Translations under genes and position numbers: made by a program
The notes under the pieces: generated by a model
What the model saw: the letters and a program-made list of their open reading frames with translations, nothing else
What the model was told of the DNA's origin: nothing
Database searches by the model: none
Source: Sphingobacterium sp. PCS056
GTDB lineage: Bacteria > Bacteroidota > Bacteroidia > Sphingobacteriales > Sphingobacteriaceae
Direction of reading: 5' to 3'
NCBI RefSeq assembly: GCF_023273895.1
Contig: NZ_CP096883.1
Span: forward strand, 1,674,001 to 1,738,000
Length of the DNA stretch: 64,000 nucleotides
In this document: positions 19,481 through 27,779 of the stretch, piece by piece
Layout of the letters: each line of letters begins with the position of its first letter
How positions within the stretch are numbered: the stretch's first letter is position 1

Positions 19481-20242
19481 ATGAAGAAAAGTAGATTTTT
19501 TATCGAGGTAGCTTATTTTGGAAAGAATTACCATGGATGGCAGGTTCAAAACAACGCCGTTTCTGTTCAAGAAAGATTGAATGATGCATTAGCGATTTTA
19601 TTGCGTGTGCCTACGGAAACGATTGGAGCAGGAAGAACAGATGCAGGTGTTCATGCAAAACAGTTATTCGTTCATTTTGATGCAGATGCGACAGGAATAT
19701 TGGCCAAGCCAGAGCGTTTTTTATATGCGTTAAATGGACTTTTGCCTCATGATATTTCCGTTAAATCCGTCGTTGCGACTCATGATGATGCACATGCACG
19801 TTTTGATGCGATACGTCGTTCTTATGAGTACCATCTTCACTTTGAGAAAGATCCTTTTAAATATGAATACTCTTCATTTCTAAGGGATACTCCCAATGTT
19901 GAAAAAATGAACAAAGCTGCGGAATTTTTGTTAGGAAAAAAGGATTTCAGTTGTTTTAGCAAATCGAATACACAAGTCTTTACCAATATATGTACCATAT
20001 CAAGAGCGCAATGGATCTGGGAGGACGAAGGAAAACTTGTTTTTCATATTACCGCGGATCGATTCTTGCGTAATATGGTACGTGCTATCGTGGGAACCTT
20101 GTTGGAGATCGGAATAAAAGGTAAACCAATTTCATTTATGGAAGAAGTCATCGCGAGTCAGAATCGATCAATGGCAGGAACATCAGTTCCAGCTCATGGC
20201 TTATATTTGACGGAAGTGGCCTATCCTTACCCTGTAAACTAG
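19481..20242 (+). CDS. truA: tRNA pseudouridine(38-40) synthase TruA
   Basis: A 253-residue TruA, which isomerises uridine to pseudouridine at positions 38-40 in the anticodon arm of several tRNAs. The N terminus FFIEVAYFGKNYHGWQVQ is the typical first strand. The catalytic Asp is in GAGRTDAGVHA (Asp54), and the C-terminal half shows FLRNMVRAIVGTLLEIG, also typical. The frame extends 12 bases further to a TTG at 19469, but that codon lies inside the promoter -7 element, so the ATG at 19481 is chosen. Its stop is 3 bases from the start of the ABC exporter gene, suggesting co-transcription. Confidence 0.95.
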   Translation: MKKSRFFIEVAYFGKNYHGWQVQNNAVSVQERLNDALAILLRVPTETIGAGRTDAGVHAKQLFVHFDADATGILAKPERFLYALNGLLPHDISVKSVVATHDDAHARFDAIRRSYEYHLHFEKDPFKYEYSSFLRDTPNVEKMNKAAEFLLGKKDFSCFSKSNTQVFTNICTISRAQWIWEDEGKLVFHITADRFLRNMVRAIVGTLLEIGIKGKPISFMEEVIASQNRSMAGTSVPAHGLYLTEVAYPYPVN

Positions 20243-20247
20243 AAAAA

Positions 20248-22011
20248 GTGAGTCAAGAGAAAATAGTAGGAAAAACTTATGACGTAAATTTGTTGCGTCG
20301 GATGGTCAAATATATGAAGCCTTATGGCGGGGTGTTTTGGATATCCGTAGTATTGACGATTTTATTGGCAGCTGTCGCTCCAGCATTACCGATGCTGATC
20401 CAGTATACACTGGATAAATACATTTTACAATTTAATACAGCAGGATTGAGTTTGATGTTCATCCTGATGATTGTATTGTTAATTGTACAGACACTAGTAC
20501 GATATTATCATACTTTAATGACCAATACCTTGGGACAATCTGTGATTCGGGATATTCGGATTGAAGTGTTTAATCATATTACAAAACTTCGTTTAAAATA
20601 TTTTGATCAGACACCTTTAGGGAAATTGATCACACGTACCATTTCGGATTTAGAGACCATATCAAATATTTTTTCTGAAGGCTTGATCCAAATTATTGGC
20701 GATTTATTGCAGCTCATCGTTATTCTAGGGGTCATGTTTTATACGGACTGGAAACTAACATTAATTGTATTGGTACCTATGCCGCTTATGGTCGCTGCAA
20801 CTTATATTTTTAAAGAGGCCATGAAATCTGCTTTTCAAGATGTTCGTAAATGGGTTTCAAATTTGAATACCTTTTTGCAGGAACATATTTCAGGTATGGG
20901 TATTATCAAATACTTTGCTCGGGAAGAACAGGAGATGGATAAATTTAAAGAGATCAACGGTCACCATCGCAATGCTCATATCCGTGCAAATTGGTACTTC
21001 TCTATATTTTTCCCTGTTTTAGAGATTATCATGGCCATTTCATTAGGTTTGTTGGTCTGGTTTGGAGCTAAGCAGATTTTGGGAGATGTGATCTCTCCAG
21101 GAGTTGTGGTTGCATTTATCATGTATATTAATATGATCTTTCGCCCAATCCGAGAATTGATCGATAAATTCAACACCTTACAAATGGGAATGGTGAGTGC
21201 TGAACGTATATTTGAAGTATTGGATACCGATGAACATACTCCTAATTCAGGAACATTAGAACCCGATCATATTCGTGGAGAGATCGAATTTAAAAATGTA
21301 TGGTTTGCTTACAATGATGAAAACTGGGTGTTGAGAGATGTCAGTTTTAAAGTTGCTCCAGGTGAGACACTAGCTTTAGTCGGTGCGACGGGGGCAGGGA
21401 AATCATCGACCATTAATATTCTAAGCCGTTTTTACGAAATCAATAAAGGACAGATCTTATTGGATGGTGTTGATATTCGGCAATATGAGTTAAATTTTCT
21501 TAGAAAAACGATAGCAACTGTACTTCAGGATGTATTTTTATTTTCAGATTCCATCTTACACAATATAGATCTGCACGATGAGCATATCACGCGAGAATCC
21601 ATCATTGCAGCTGCTAAACAGGTCGGTGCACACGATTTTATTATGCGTTTGCCGGGCGGATATGACTATCAGGTTCAAGAAAGAGGAGCCACCTTGTCAT
21701 CAGGTCAAGCCCAGTTGATTTCATTTATTAGAGCATTGGTGCATGATCCACGTATTTTGGTACTCGATGAAGCCACATCTTCTGTTGATACAGAAACCGA
21801 AGAGCTCATCCAACATGCTATAGACAATCTAATGGTAGGAAGAACAGCTATAGTGATTGCACATCGACTCTCTACCATTCAAAGGGCAAATAAAATTATC
21901 GTATTGGAAAAAGGAGAGATCATGGAGGTGGGAACCCATCATGAACTACTCAATATCGATGGTTACTATAAGAAATTATACGACCTGCAATTCCATTCTG
22001 CAGGTATTTAA
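20248..22011 (+). CDS. ABC exporter, fused membrane and ATPase domains (MsbA/MdlB-like)
   Basis: A 587-residue half-transporter starting at GTG, 5 bases after truA. Six transmembrane helices occupy about residues 28-300 (type-1 exporter fold). The nucleotide-binding domain has Walker A GATGAGKSS (about 379-387), a Q-loop VLQDVFLF, Walker B ILVLDEATSS and the H-loop IVIAHRLSTI. The ABC signature reads LSSGQ instead of LSGGQ, a tolerated variation seen in some exporters. It should work as a homodimer or with a second half-transporter moving lipids or hydrophobic compounds outward; the substrate cannot be told. Only in-frame GTG fits as a start near the truA stop; the next Met is at codon 19 onward inside the conserved N terminus. 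Confidence 0.92.
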   Translation: MSQEKIVGKTYDVNLLRRMVKYMKPYGGVFWISVVLTILLAAVAPALPMLIQYTLDKYILQFNTAGLSLMFILMIVLLIVQTLVRYYHTLMTNTLGQSVIRDIRIEVFNHITKLRLKYFDQTPLGKLITRTISDLETISNIFSEGLIQIIGDLLQLIVILGVMFYTDWKLTLIVLVPMPLMVAATYIFKEAMKSAFQDVRKWVSNLNTFLQEHISGMGIIKYFAREEQEMDKFKEINGHHRNAHIRANWYFSIFFPVLEIIMAISLGLLVWFGAKQILGDVISPGVVVAFIMYINMIFRPIRELIDKFNTLQMGMVSAERIFEVLDTDEHTPNSGTLEPDHIRGEIEFKNVWFAYNDENWVLRDVSFKVAPGETLALVGATGAGKSSTINILSRFYEINKGQILLDGVDIRQYELNFLRKTIATVLQDVFLFSDSILHNIDLHDEHITRESIIAAAKQVGAHDFIMRLPGGYDYQVQERGATLSSGQAQLISFIRALVHDPRILVLDEATSSVDTETEELIQHAIDNLMVGRTAIVIAHRLSTIQRANKIIVLEKGEIMEVGTHHELLNIDGYYKKLYDLQFHSAGI

Positions 22012-22017
22012 AGCATT

Positions 22018-22052
22018 CCTAAGCCCATCTTCAAATGTGAGATGGGCTTAGG
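22018..22052 (+). terminator. Hairpin after the ABC exporter gene
   Basis: A perfect 13-bp stem CCTAAGCCCATCT (22018-22030) with its complement at 22040-22052 and a 9-base loop. There is no strong T run after it on either strand, so it may be a terminator with weak tail or an mRNA-end stabiliser. Confidence 0.6.
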
Positions 22053-22107
22053 AGTATAAATCTTACGAAGAGCGTTTCGAGATCAGCAAACTATTTTATT
22101 TAAAAAA

Positions 22108-22647
22108 TTATTGCACAGGTATTGTGGTTTCGATATAGCTGTCTTTAGCGATAGTTTCTTCTGCTGGTATATGGATATTGGCACTAATCTCGGATCCCCT
22201 TCCGATCAGTACATTGCTGCCGATAGTACTATTGGCCCCGATATTGACGAAGTCTTCAATAATTGTATTACTTCCAATGACAGCATTGCTGCTGATGATA
22301 CAGTGATTGCCGATCTGTACATCTGGTGCTATTGATGCTCCTGGTAAGATAATTGTACCTTTGCCCACTTCTGCTCTTTTTGAGATATTAGCTTTGGGAT
22401 GTAGTAGCGAGCAGTACGCCCAACTGTGATTTTCTAAAACAATGCGTTGACGTAATCCTGAATCATGAACTGCAATGAAAAATTGTTCATCATCGTTATT
22501 GACCTCATGACGAAGTTTAACAGGATAATCAAAAACGGATGCTATTAGCAATGATTTATCAATAAGACCTAATATTCTGATATGTAGTTCTTCGGCAGTT
22601 TCAACTGCAACTTTAGCGTGTGCTGTAGCGCCATAAATATATAACAT
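22108..22647 (-). CDS. NeuD/PglD-like sugar O-acyltransferase
   Basis: A 179-residue left-handed beta-helix acyltransferase of the NeuD/PglD type. The N-terminal third is a small Rossmann-like sugar-nucleotide part beginning YIYGATAHAKVAVE, a variant of the usual GxGGHAKVV motif. From about residue 90 come hexapeptide repeats (IGNHCIISSNAVIGSNTII, GANSTIGSNVLIG). These enzymes transfer an acetyl group from acetyl-CoA to an amino sugar or sialic-type sugar during surface glycan synthesis. It is shorter than most family members (about 200-220), mainly in the N-terminal domain. There is no glycan-synthesis cluster around it; it is a stand-alone gene convergent with the ABC exporter. Confidence 0.8.
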   Translation of the reverse strand: MLYIYGATAHAKVAVETAEELHIRILGLIDKSLLIASVFDYPVKLRHEVNNDDEQFFIAVHDSGLRQRIVLENHSWAYCSLLHPKANISKRAEVGKGTIILPGASIAPDVQIGNHCIISSNAVIGSNTIIEDFVNIGANSTIGSNVLIGRGSEISANIHIPAEETIAKDSYIETTIPVQ

Positions 22648-22906
22648 AACACAAAAGTAAAAATAAGCAAATCAAAAGTTCAATTTAATTGTTATTATAG
22701 GGAGTGCTGACTATTACTGTGTATTTTGTTATTGTAAAATTGGAAGTTTCTTGCCAACTGATCAAAATAGCAGCGAGAAAACGACCGTGGAGGCCGTTTA
22801 TATGAAGGATTGAAAGAATCATCGCAGATACGTATCAAAGGCTGATAGGTGTTCTTTAAAATAGCTAATAGCGAACAAATTTGCTTTTGATTATACACTA
22901 AATATA
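22648..22906. other. Intergenic region, no supported gene
   Basis: This gap lies between two divergent genes. A 75-codon ORF on the - strand (22695-22922) lacks any signal or family likeness and overlaps the promoter of the next gene, so it is not annotated. It may hold the promoter of the NeuD-like gene. Confidence 0.5.
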
Positions 22907-22937
22907 TTGTGTTTACAATCAAATTTATCTAAGTTTG
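22907..22937 (+). promoter_or_regulatory. Promoter of the DUF4293 gene
   Basis: TTG at 22907-22909 and TAAGTTTG at 22930-22937 are 20 bases apart, matching the Bacteroidota -33/-7 pattern. The start codon is 25 bases beyond the -7 element, leaving a short leader. Confidence 0.6.
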
Positions 22938-22962
22938 TCATCAATCAATTTAATATATAAAA

Positions 22963-23442
22963 ATGATTCAACGTATTCAAACCATTTATTTACTCGTTGC
23001 TGGACTGATTTTGTTTGGCTTATTTTTGTTTCCTTATGTTCATTATAATGACCTTGTAGGTCTCGGAAAAGACGTTAAAGTTACAGGTGTGTATGGTACA
23101 TCAGCAGGCCTGCCGACACATGAAACTAGTTTTTGGTATATATTGCAAATCATTGCAACAGTGGTCGTGGGGCTATTGCCGATTTATACCATATTCAAAT
23201 TTAAAAATCGAAAGACTCAAATCAAATTGATCATACTAGATATTGTTTTGATTATTTTGCTTGCGATCTGGTTATATGCAAGTGCTAGTGGTCATTTGGT
23301 TACTGTCAATCAATTTTTAGGTGCTGGAACGATCGGTGTAGGTTTCTTTTTATTGCCAATCTCGATTATCTTTCTTTCCCTAGCCCTTGGAGCAATTCGT
23401 AGAGACGAGAAGTTAATTAAATCCGCAGATCGATTGCGATAA
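22963..23442 (+). CDS. DUF4293 family four-helix membrane protein
   Basis: A 159-residue membrane protein starting MIQRIQTIYLLVAG, the diagnostic opening of DUF4293, a family limited to Bacteroidota. Four hydrophobic helices are at about residues 7-26, 55-77, 84-107 and 115-142, with a charged C-terminal tail (RRDEKLIKSADRLR). The function is unknown. It has its own promoter and terminator and so forms a single-gene unit. In related genomes the gene is a conserved housekeeping-like locus, which is what the normal codon use here suggests. Confidence 0.85.
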   Translation: MIQRIQTIYLLVAGLILFGLFLFPYVHYNDLVGLGKDVKVTGVYGTSAGLPTHETSFWYILQIIATVVVGLLPIYTIFKFKNRKTQIKLIILDIVLIILLAIWLYASASGHLVTVNQFLGAGTIGVGFFLLPISIIFLSLALGAIRRDEKLIKSADRLR

Positions 23443-23465
23443 TATAAAATTTAATATCATATAGC

Positions 23466-23496
23466 AAGCTATGTACATATTACATAGCTTTTTTTC
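23466..23496 (+). terminator. Intrinsic terminator after DUF4293
   Basis: A perfect 10-bp stem AAGCTATGTA (23466-23475) with its complement at 23481-23490, loop CATAT, followed by a T run. Confidence 0.85.
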
Positions 23497-23594
23497 ATTT
23501 TAAAAAATGAAACCAGCATAAGCATCACGTTCACAAACAGCAGTGAATATGCTTATACGAGCTTTATTACCGTTAAAAAATAAATTATATTCTA

Positions 23595-24062
23595 ATGAAA
23601 ATAAGTGTAAAATATTTAGTAATCTTTTGTGCATTTTTATTTTTAGGGCAGTTTGCCTTTGCACAGGTTGGTCAAGTTGAAAAAGATCTACTTGTGGTTG
23701 ATGAAATTCAAATCGATGTTAAAAGTGTGCAAATTGATGCTAAATCGAATACGGCATCGGTTGAATTGTTTTTGACCTCCTATACTAGAAATGGAAGAGA
23801 ATTAAAGTTAAATACTTTTGGAACGCAACTCGTGGATATGAAAAATAAAACTTATTTATTTGGAACGATTACGTTGGGCAAGATCATGGTAAAACTGGAG
23901 GATAAGCAAAATTATATTAATTATTTAATGAAAACGGATGAACCCGTTTTGCTGAAAGTAACGGTTCCAAATTGGGGAAAAGTGAAACCAAAAGAAATAG
24001 TTGTAGTTTTTGAAGATAGTGAAGAAGAAGGGCATTATATAGAAACGGCTGTTCAATTGTAA
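23595..24062 (+). CDS. Small secreted protein, unknown function
   Basis: A 155-residue protein with a clear signal peptide (cleavage after FAFAQ, about residue 24). The mature part is beta-rich with alternating Val/Leu/Lys strands, for example EIQIDVKSVQIDAKSNTASVEL (about 37-58, shown here in part) and a C-terminal ELKLNTFGTQLVDMKNKTY region, and it ends in an acidic segment EDSEEEGHYIETAVQL. No known catalytic motif is visible. It looks like a single beta-sandwich protein in the periplasm. The last codons form the left arm of a terminator hairpin. I do not recognise the family. Confidence 0.7.
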   Translation: MKISVKYLVIFCAFLFLGQFAFAQVGQVEKDLLVVDEIQIDVKSVQIDAKSNTASVELFLTSYTRNGRELKLNTFGTQLVDMKNKTYLFGTITLGKIMVKLEDKQNYINYLMKTDEPVLLKVTVPNWGKVKPKEIVVVFEDSEEEGHYIETAVQL

Positions 24063-24076
24063 TTGAACAGCCGTTT
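24043..24076. terminator. Bidirectional terminator overlapping a stop codon
   Basis: A perfect 16-bp stem, AAACGGCTGTTCAATT (24043-24058) with its complement at 24061-24076, and a 2-base minimal loop that includes part of the TAA stop. It lies between convergent genes and serves both. Confidence 0.8.
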
Positions 24077-24095
24077 ACTGTTAGTTTTGTTAGCC

Positions 24096-24635
24096 TTATC
24101 TGCTATAACGAATTTGTTGACGATCCATCATACCCATTTGATCTTTCATCATTTTAATCTGATCAGCCAACAATTTGTTTTTATCTGCTTTTTTAGCTTC
24201 CTGTAAATATTTCTCTGCCTCACGTTTGTTGCGTTTGGCCATAGAGATACCAGCTAAGCTGAGTTTTGCAAGAGCAATATTGTGATCCATATGAAGACCC
24301 AATGTCAATGCTTTTTTGAAATACTTCTCAGCTTGCATAGGAGCACGTTGCGATTCGATCAAGCCGATCAACATATTGTAGTAACCATATTGAGCAGGTA
24401 TTAGCTGTTTCTCATAGTTTGTGATTTTATTTAACCATTTTTCAGCTTTTGGCATATCTTGTTTGCGAAGAAACCATTGAGCCAACAACATATATTCGTG
24501 GAAGAATACCGTTACAAATCCAATAATTGTCAGGAATATCCCTAAAATACCCCATCCCCATTGGCCGAACCAAAATAAAGCAACAGTTCCAACCAATAGC
24601 AAACTGCTAATAATAATTCTTACAAGATTTGACAT
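24096..24635 (-). CDS. Membrane-anchored TPR-like protein
   Basis: A 179-residue protein taken from the Met at 24635 (the frame extends 10 codons further, but those residues are not hydrophobic-signal-like). Two hydrophobic segments at about residues 6-22 and 24-46 form a hairpin in the membrane. The rest is helical and TPR-like: WFLRKQDMPKAEKWLNKI, then YYNMLIGLIESQRAPMQAEKYFKKAL and a third A-K-R-E-A-E-K-Y-L repeat. It ends in a basic segment with MKDQMGMMDRQQIRYSR. It probably scaffolds a protein complex at the inner membrane; no partner can be named. It is a single gene, convergent with the secreted protein upstream in the map. Confidence 0.75.
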   Translation of the reverse strand: MSNLVRIIISSLLLVGTVALFWFGQWGWGILGIFLTIIGFVTVFFHEYMLLAQWFLRKQDMPKAEKWLNKITNYEKQLIPAQYGYYNMLIGLIESQRAPMQAEKYFKKALTLGLHMDHNIALAKLSLAGISMAKRNKREAEKYLQEAKKADKNKLLADQIKMMKDQMGMMDRQQIRYSR

Positions 24636-24747
24636 ATGTCTATATTTAATGTAAATGTATACCAAGTTTAATTTTGCAAATATCCGTTAAATTGTGCGCT
24701 AAAGCAACTTGTTTAGTTGTTATTTTGTAAAATTGTATATTTAAAGT

Positions 24748-25422
24748 ATGGGAAAACGTTTTGATCAATCTTGGGAACCTATTTTAGGTCCACTTTTAGA
24801 TCAGCATTATATGGCTGAACTATCATTTTTTGTACAGCAGGCGAGAAATCAGGGTCGTGTATTTCCACCTCGAGAATTGGTTTTTAATGCATTTAAGCTA
24901 ACAGGATTTGATTCTTTAAAAGTCGTTATTTTAGGACAAGATCCTTATCATAATGATGGACAAGCACACGGGTTAGCATTTTCTGTTCCGGATGGTATTG
25001 CTTTACCACCATCGTTAAAAAACATATTCAAGGAGTTGGAGACTGATATTCCAGGTTTTAAGACGCCGCGATCTGGAGATTTATCGCACTGGGCAAAGCA
25101 AGGGGTACTCTTGTTAAACGCAACATTAACAGTCAATGCCCATCAAGCTGGTTCACATCAAAAAAGAGGATGGGAGCACTTTACTGATCAGGTTATAAAA
25201 GCTATTTCCGATCAGAAAGATGCTGTTGTGTTTTTATTTTGGGGTGCATATGCACAAAAGAAAGCAAGTTTAATAGATGGGAGTAAGCATTTAATTTTGA
25301 GTACCGTACATCCCTCTCCTTTGTCCGTTTATCGTGGTTTTTTTGGTTGTCGGCATTTTTCGCAAGCAAATTATTTCTTGCAAAAACATGGAGAAAAACC
25401 AATCGATTGGAAGCTGGTGTAA
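24748..25422 (+). CDS. ung: Uracil-DNA glycosylase
   Basis: A 224-residue family-1 uracil-DNA glycosylase, which removes uracil from DNA in base-excision repair. The catalytic water-activating motif GQDPYHND has its Asp at residue 65. The C-terminal DNA-intercalation motif HPSPLS has its His at 188, and LLLNATLTV (about 121-129) provides the uracil-binding Asn. Length and motif spacing are normal. Its stop is only 5 bases from the stop of the convergent DUF6695-like gene, with no terminator visible between them, so the two transcripts may overlap. Confidence 0.97.
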   Translation: MGKRFDQSWEPILGPLLDQHYMAELSFFVQQARNQGRVFPPRELVFNAFKLTGFDSLKVVILGQDPYHNDGQAHGLAFSVPDGIALPPSLKNIFKELETDIPGFKTPRSGDLSHWAKQGVLLLNATLTVNAHQAGSHQKRGWEHFTDQVIKAISDQKDAVVFLFWGAYAQKKASLIDGSKHLILSTVHPSPLSVYRGFFGCRHFSQANYFLQKHGEKPIDWKLV

Positions 25423-25427
25423 ATATG

Positions 25428-26507
25428 TTAAGCAGTCATTTCTTCTTCGAGTAGGGATTGTAGCTCTTGAGTGGAAATATGATGTAGGTGATTTACTTTT
25501 AACTTTTTGTGGTGAAGTAGAATATGCGTGACCATGAGATGACTATCATAAGTGACTTTTAGGTCTTTAAGACTTTTTATTCTTTCTTCAGTTTCGCCTA
25601 TAATGGCATATTCGAAAGTGCCTGTGATGGTAAATCGCTGAATGAGTAGTTGGTTGTTTTTAAGCAAAGTGAAGTCAAACCACGCTCCTTCTCCTACACC
25701 GCCAAGATATTGAGCATTTTCTGGGATATGGAGGGGCTTGTGTTTGTGTAGCATACTACCAATAGTAATGTCTTCTGGTAATAAGGCAGCCTGACTGCTA
25801 TATACATTTTCGCTTAATTTCTTAATCAGGAATAGGAGGGATTGGATGCGTGACATCCTGAAATTAAGTAACCCCTGTTGCGGAGTATAACTGTAAATCA
25901 TTTTATTTTCGGCCGAATTGACCAAATTACTTATTGGACTTGCTTTAATGGTTTCTGGGAAATTGATCGGATGAATCCAAGAAAATTTTTTGGAAGAAGC
26001 AAATAGTAAGCGGGTAATGAAGCGCGAACAGTTGTTGTTGCCTTTTGCTACGGCTCCGTAGGGATAAGAACCTTTTTGAACCCAAGAATCAGCAAATTTT
26101 TTTGCCTGTTTAAAGTTTAGACTTTTTACAATAGAAAAATACAACTCTCCGCTACCCTGCATAGCAGGCTTCATACTTTCAAAATGCATTGCTATACTTT
26201 CTAAATTGGAAATATCCCCATTGTCAAATGTTGCTTTGATCGCAATGTTTAAAAGGGGATCCGAATCTTTAGATCGTGCTCGACCATATCCCCTGGGTGA
26301 AATATAACGTCCGAAATCGTAATATAATAATTCACCTGTGTTGGCGGAAATAAGTACAATACCTGTATGTCCAACTTTAAAATTTAGATTTTTTACAATA
26401 CCAATTTTTTTGAAAAACATCATCCATTTTTCATCCCCTCTTATTGTGGCGTCTGGCCAAGATAAAATAAGGGCAAAATCATGATATGCTGTTGGTTGAT
26501 CTCTCAT
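25428..26507 (-). CDS. DUF6695-like protein, unknown function
   Basis: A 359-residue cytosolic protein resembling DUF6695 of Bacteroidota. It opens YHDFALILSWPDATIRGDEKWM; the central part contains VGHTGIVLISANTGELLYYDFGRYISPRGYGRARS (about 45-80, shown in two familiar pieces), with a conserved His, Asp and Arg cluster, and later GNNNCSRFITRLL (about 155-167), a Cys-containing motif. The pattern of H-x-G-(I/L)-V and N-N-C-S-R could fit a papain-like (NlpC/P60 or CHAP-type) fold, but this is a guess. No signal peptide is present. It is likely a single-gene unit transcribed toward ung. Confidence 0.7.
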   Translation of the reverse strand: MRDQPTAYHDFALILSWPDATIRGDEKWMMFFKKIGIVKNLNFKVGHTGIVLISANTGELLYYDFGRYISPRGYGRARSKDSDPLLNIAIKATFDNGDISNLESIAMHFESMKPAMQGSGELYFSIVKSLNFKQAKKFADSWVQKGSYPYGAVAKGNNNCSRFITRLLFASSKKFSWIHPINFPETIKASPISNLVNSAENKMIYSYTPQQGLLNFRMSRIQSLLFLIKKLSENVYSSQAALLPEDITIGSMLHKHKPLHIPENAQYLGGVGEGAWFDFTLLKNNQLLIQRFTITGTFEYAIIGETEERIKSLKDLKVTYDSHLMVTHILLHHKKLKVNHLHHISTQELQSLLEEEMTA

Positions 26508-26534
26508 AACTGTCTTGTAAAGGTAATAAATATA

Positions 26535-26793
26535 ATGTACAGACCTGACCTTTTCGATTGCGGTGAGTGCCCATCAGATTATGCGTTTAAAAACTGCTAC
26601 GAGTAATGGTAGGTATTGGCGTCATCCACGGTATCGCAAACGGTCTAGGGGCTACGGCGGATAAGAATGGAGTGAGTTGAATGTAGCTGAGAAGCTGGTG
26701 CTAGGCTGCGATACATCATAATATTGCTTTTGTTGCAAAAGCTTCTCTACGTTTTACATGAAGCAAGATGAGAATGGCAATCACATCTTGCTT
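26535..26793 (+). other. GC-richer candidate structured RNA or small-peptide region
   Basis: This gap stands out from its AT-rich surroundings. On the + strand nested complementary segments occur: GTATCGCA (26631-26638) with TGCGATAC (26707-26714), inside it CTAG (26645-26648) with CTAG (26701-26704), and CTAC (26652-26655) with GTAG (26683-26686). Two hairpins follow, GCTTTTG/CAAAAGC near 26725-26742 and AAGCAAGATG/CATCTTGCTT (26761-26770 with 26784-26793) then TTTATATTT, which could be a terminator. Two overlapping tiny ORFs also exist: 23 codons at 26535-26606 with three Cys, and 24 codons at 26606-26680 that are Gly-rich with GxxxG spacing. It might be a non-coding RNA, small peptides, or a decayed gene; no known RNA family was recognised. 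Confidence 0.3.
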
Positions 26794-26967
26794 TTATATT
26801 TCTGATTCAGAATCAGTAGGACATTACAAAAAAAATTAAATGTTCTTTATCAAGAGCGTTCATGAACTATTAACTTGTATTTTAATGATAATCAACATTT
26901 CCTCCTGGTTATCTTAACCTAAACCAATACCCTATTTAAATAGTAGCAGTTGCTTTTAAAATTAGTT

Positions 26968-27444
26968 TTAATATTCCAATGGAATAATGGGCTCTTTCTT
27001 GCTGGTGGACATAATCATCATCGTCTGAAAAGTCTTCACAAAAGGAATCTTGGCTATTTTCTCCATGATAACTGCTTCATAAGCTTTGATATCTTTGACA
27101 TATACCTTAAGCATAAAATCACAGCTACCCGTTACGTGGTGACATTCCGTAACCTCAGGAATCATTTTCACGGCTAAAACAAATTCTGGAATAGCATTAT
27201 GGGTGTGAAAATCCAAAGATATCTGTATAAACGATTTGATTCCTAAACCTAATTTCTCTTCATCAACAAAAGCATGATAACTTTTAATAAATCCTGAATT
27301 TTCAAGTTTTCTAACACGTTCTAAAGTCGGAGCTGGAGAAAGGCCAATACTTGATGCTAATTGCAAATTGGTAATGCGTCCGTTCTCTTGCAATAATTTA
27401 AGAATTTTTAAATCTGTTTTATCTGGCAAAAATGGCATATTCAA
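26968..27444 (-). CDS. Lrp/AsnC-family transcriptional regulator
   Basis: A 158-residue Lrp/AsnC regulator. The N-terminal winged helix-turn-helix reads TDLKILKLLQENGRITNLQLA followed by SIGLSPAPTLERVRKLENSGFI, textbook for the family. The C-terminal RAM/ACT-like ligand domain contains VTECHHVTGSCDFMLKVYVKD, where G-x-x-D marks the effector pocket. Such proteins sense amino acids and control amino-acid metabolism or transport. No amino-acid gene is adjacent; sufB lies divergently 335 bases away. The start could also be the Met at codon 3. Confidence 0.92.
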   Translation of the reverse strand: MNMPFLPDKTDLKILKLLQENGRITNLQLASSIGLSPAPTLERVRKLENSGFIKSYHAFVDEEKLGLGIKSFIQISLDFHTHNAIPEFVLAVKMIPEVTECHHVTGSCDFMLKVYVKDIKAYEAVIMEKIAKIPFVKTFQTMMIMSTSKKEPIIPLEY

Positions 27445-27697
27445 CTATTTTTAATGGTGATATTCTGTAAATATACACAATTGTTCCAAATTTAATTTGG
27501 TGATGGTTCGTGTTTTTGGTTTTTAATTTTTTATATAGCTTTTGTTTATAGTTTGAATGCTGTATTATAGATTTTCACTATCTTAAATCATTTATTTGTA
27601 AAAAAGTGATATACGTTAAGCTTAGAACGCCTAGAAAGTGACTTTTGTCACTTTTTTAATCAAAATGAGGTTCTAAACTGCTAAAAGTAACGTTTTA

Positions 27698-27720
27698 TTG
27701 ACAGGTAAATCGTAACTTTG
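27698..27720 (+). promoter_or_regulatory. Promoter of the sufBCD operon
   Basis: TAACTTTG at 27713-27720 is a perfect Bacteroidota -7 element, 59 bases before sufB. The nearest upstream TTG (27698-27700) is closer than the usual 17-23 bases, so the -33 element is uncertain. The remaining gap to the Lrp gene (27445-27690) shows nothing further I can name; no IscR-type site was recognised. Confidence 0.55.
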
Positions 27721-27779
27721 TCGTTCAGAAGATTGTGGGTTTTACCCGAGTGCAATTTTTTAAACCGTGAGAGCGAACT

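Noticed and set aside
22695..22922. 75-codon ORF on the - strand between the NeuD-like and DUF4293 genes
   Set aside because: No family likeness, signal peptide or regular secondary-structure pattern, and it overlaps the well-formed promoter of the DUF4293 gene.
26508..26967. Known RNA families (tmRNA, RNase P, SRP RNA, cobalamin riboswitch) in the 26.5 kb gap
   Set aside because: None of the diagnostic core sequences of these RNAs could be found in the region; only unassigned structure remains.
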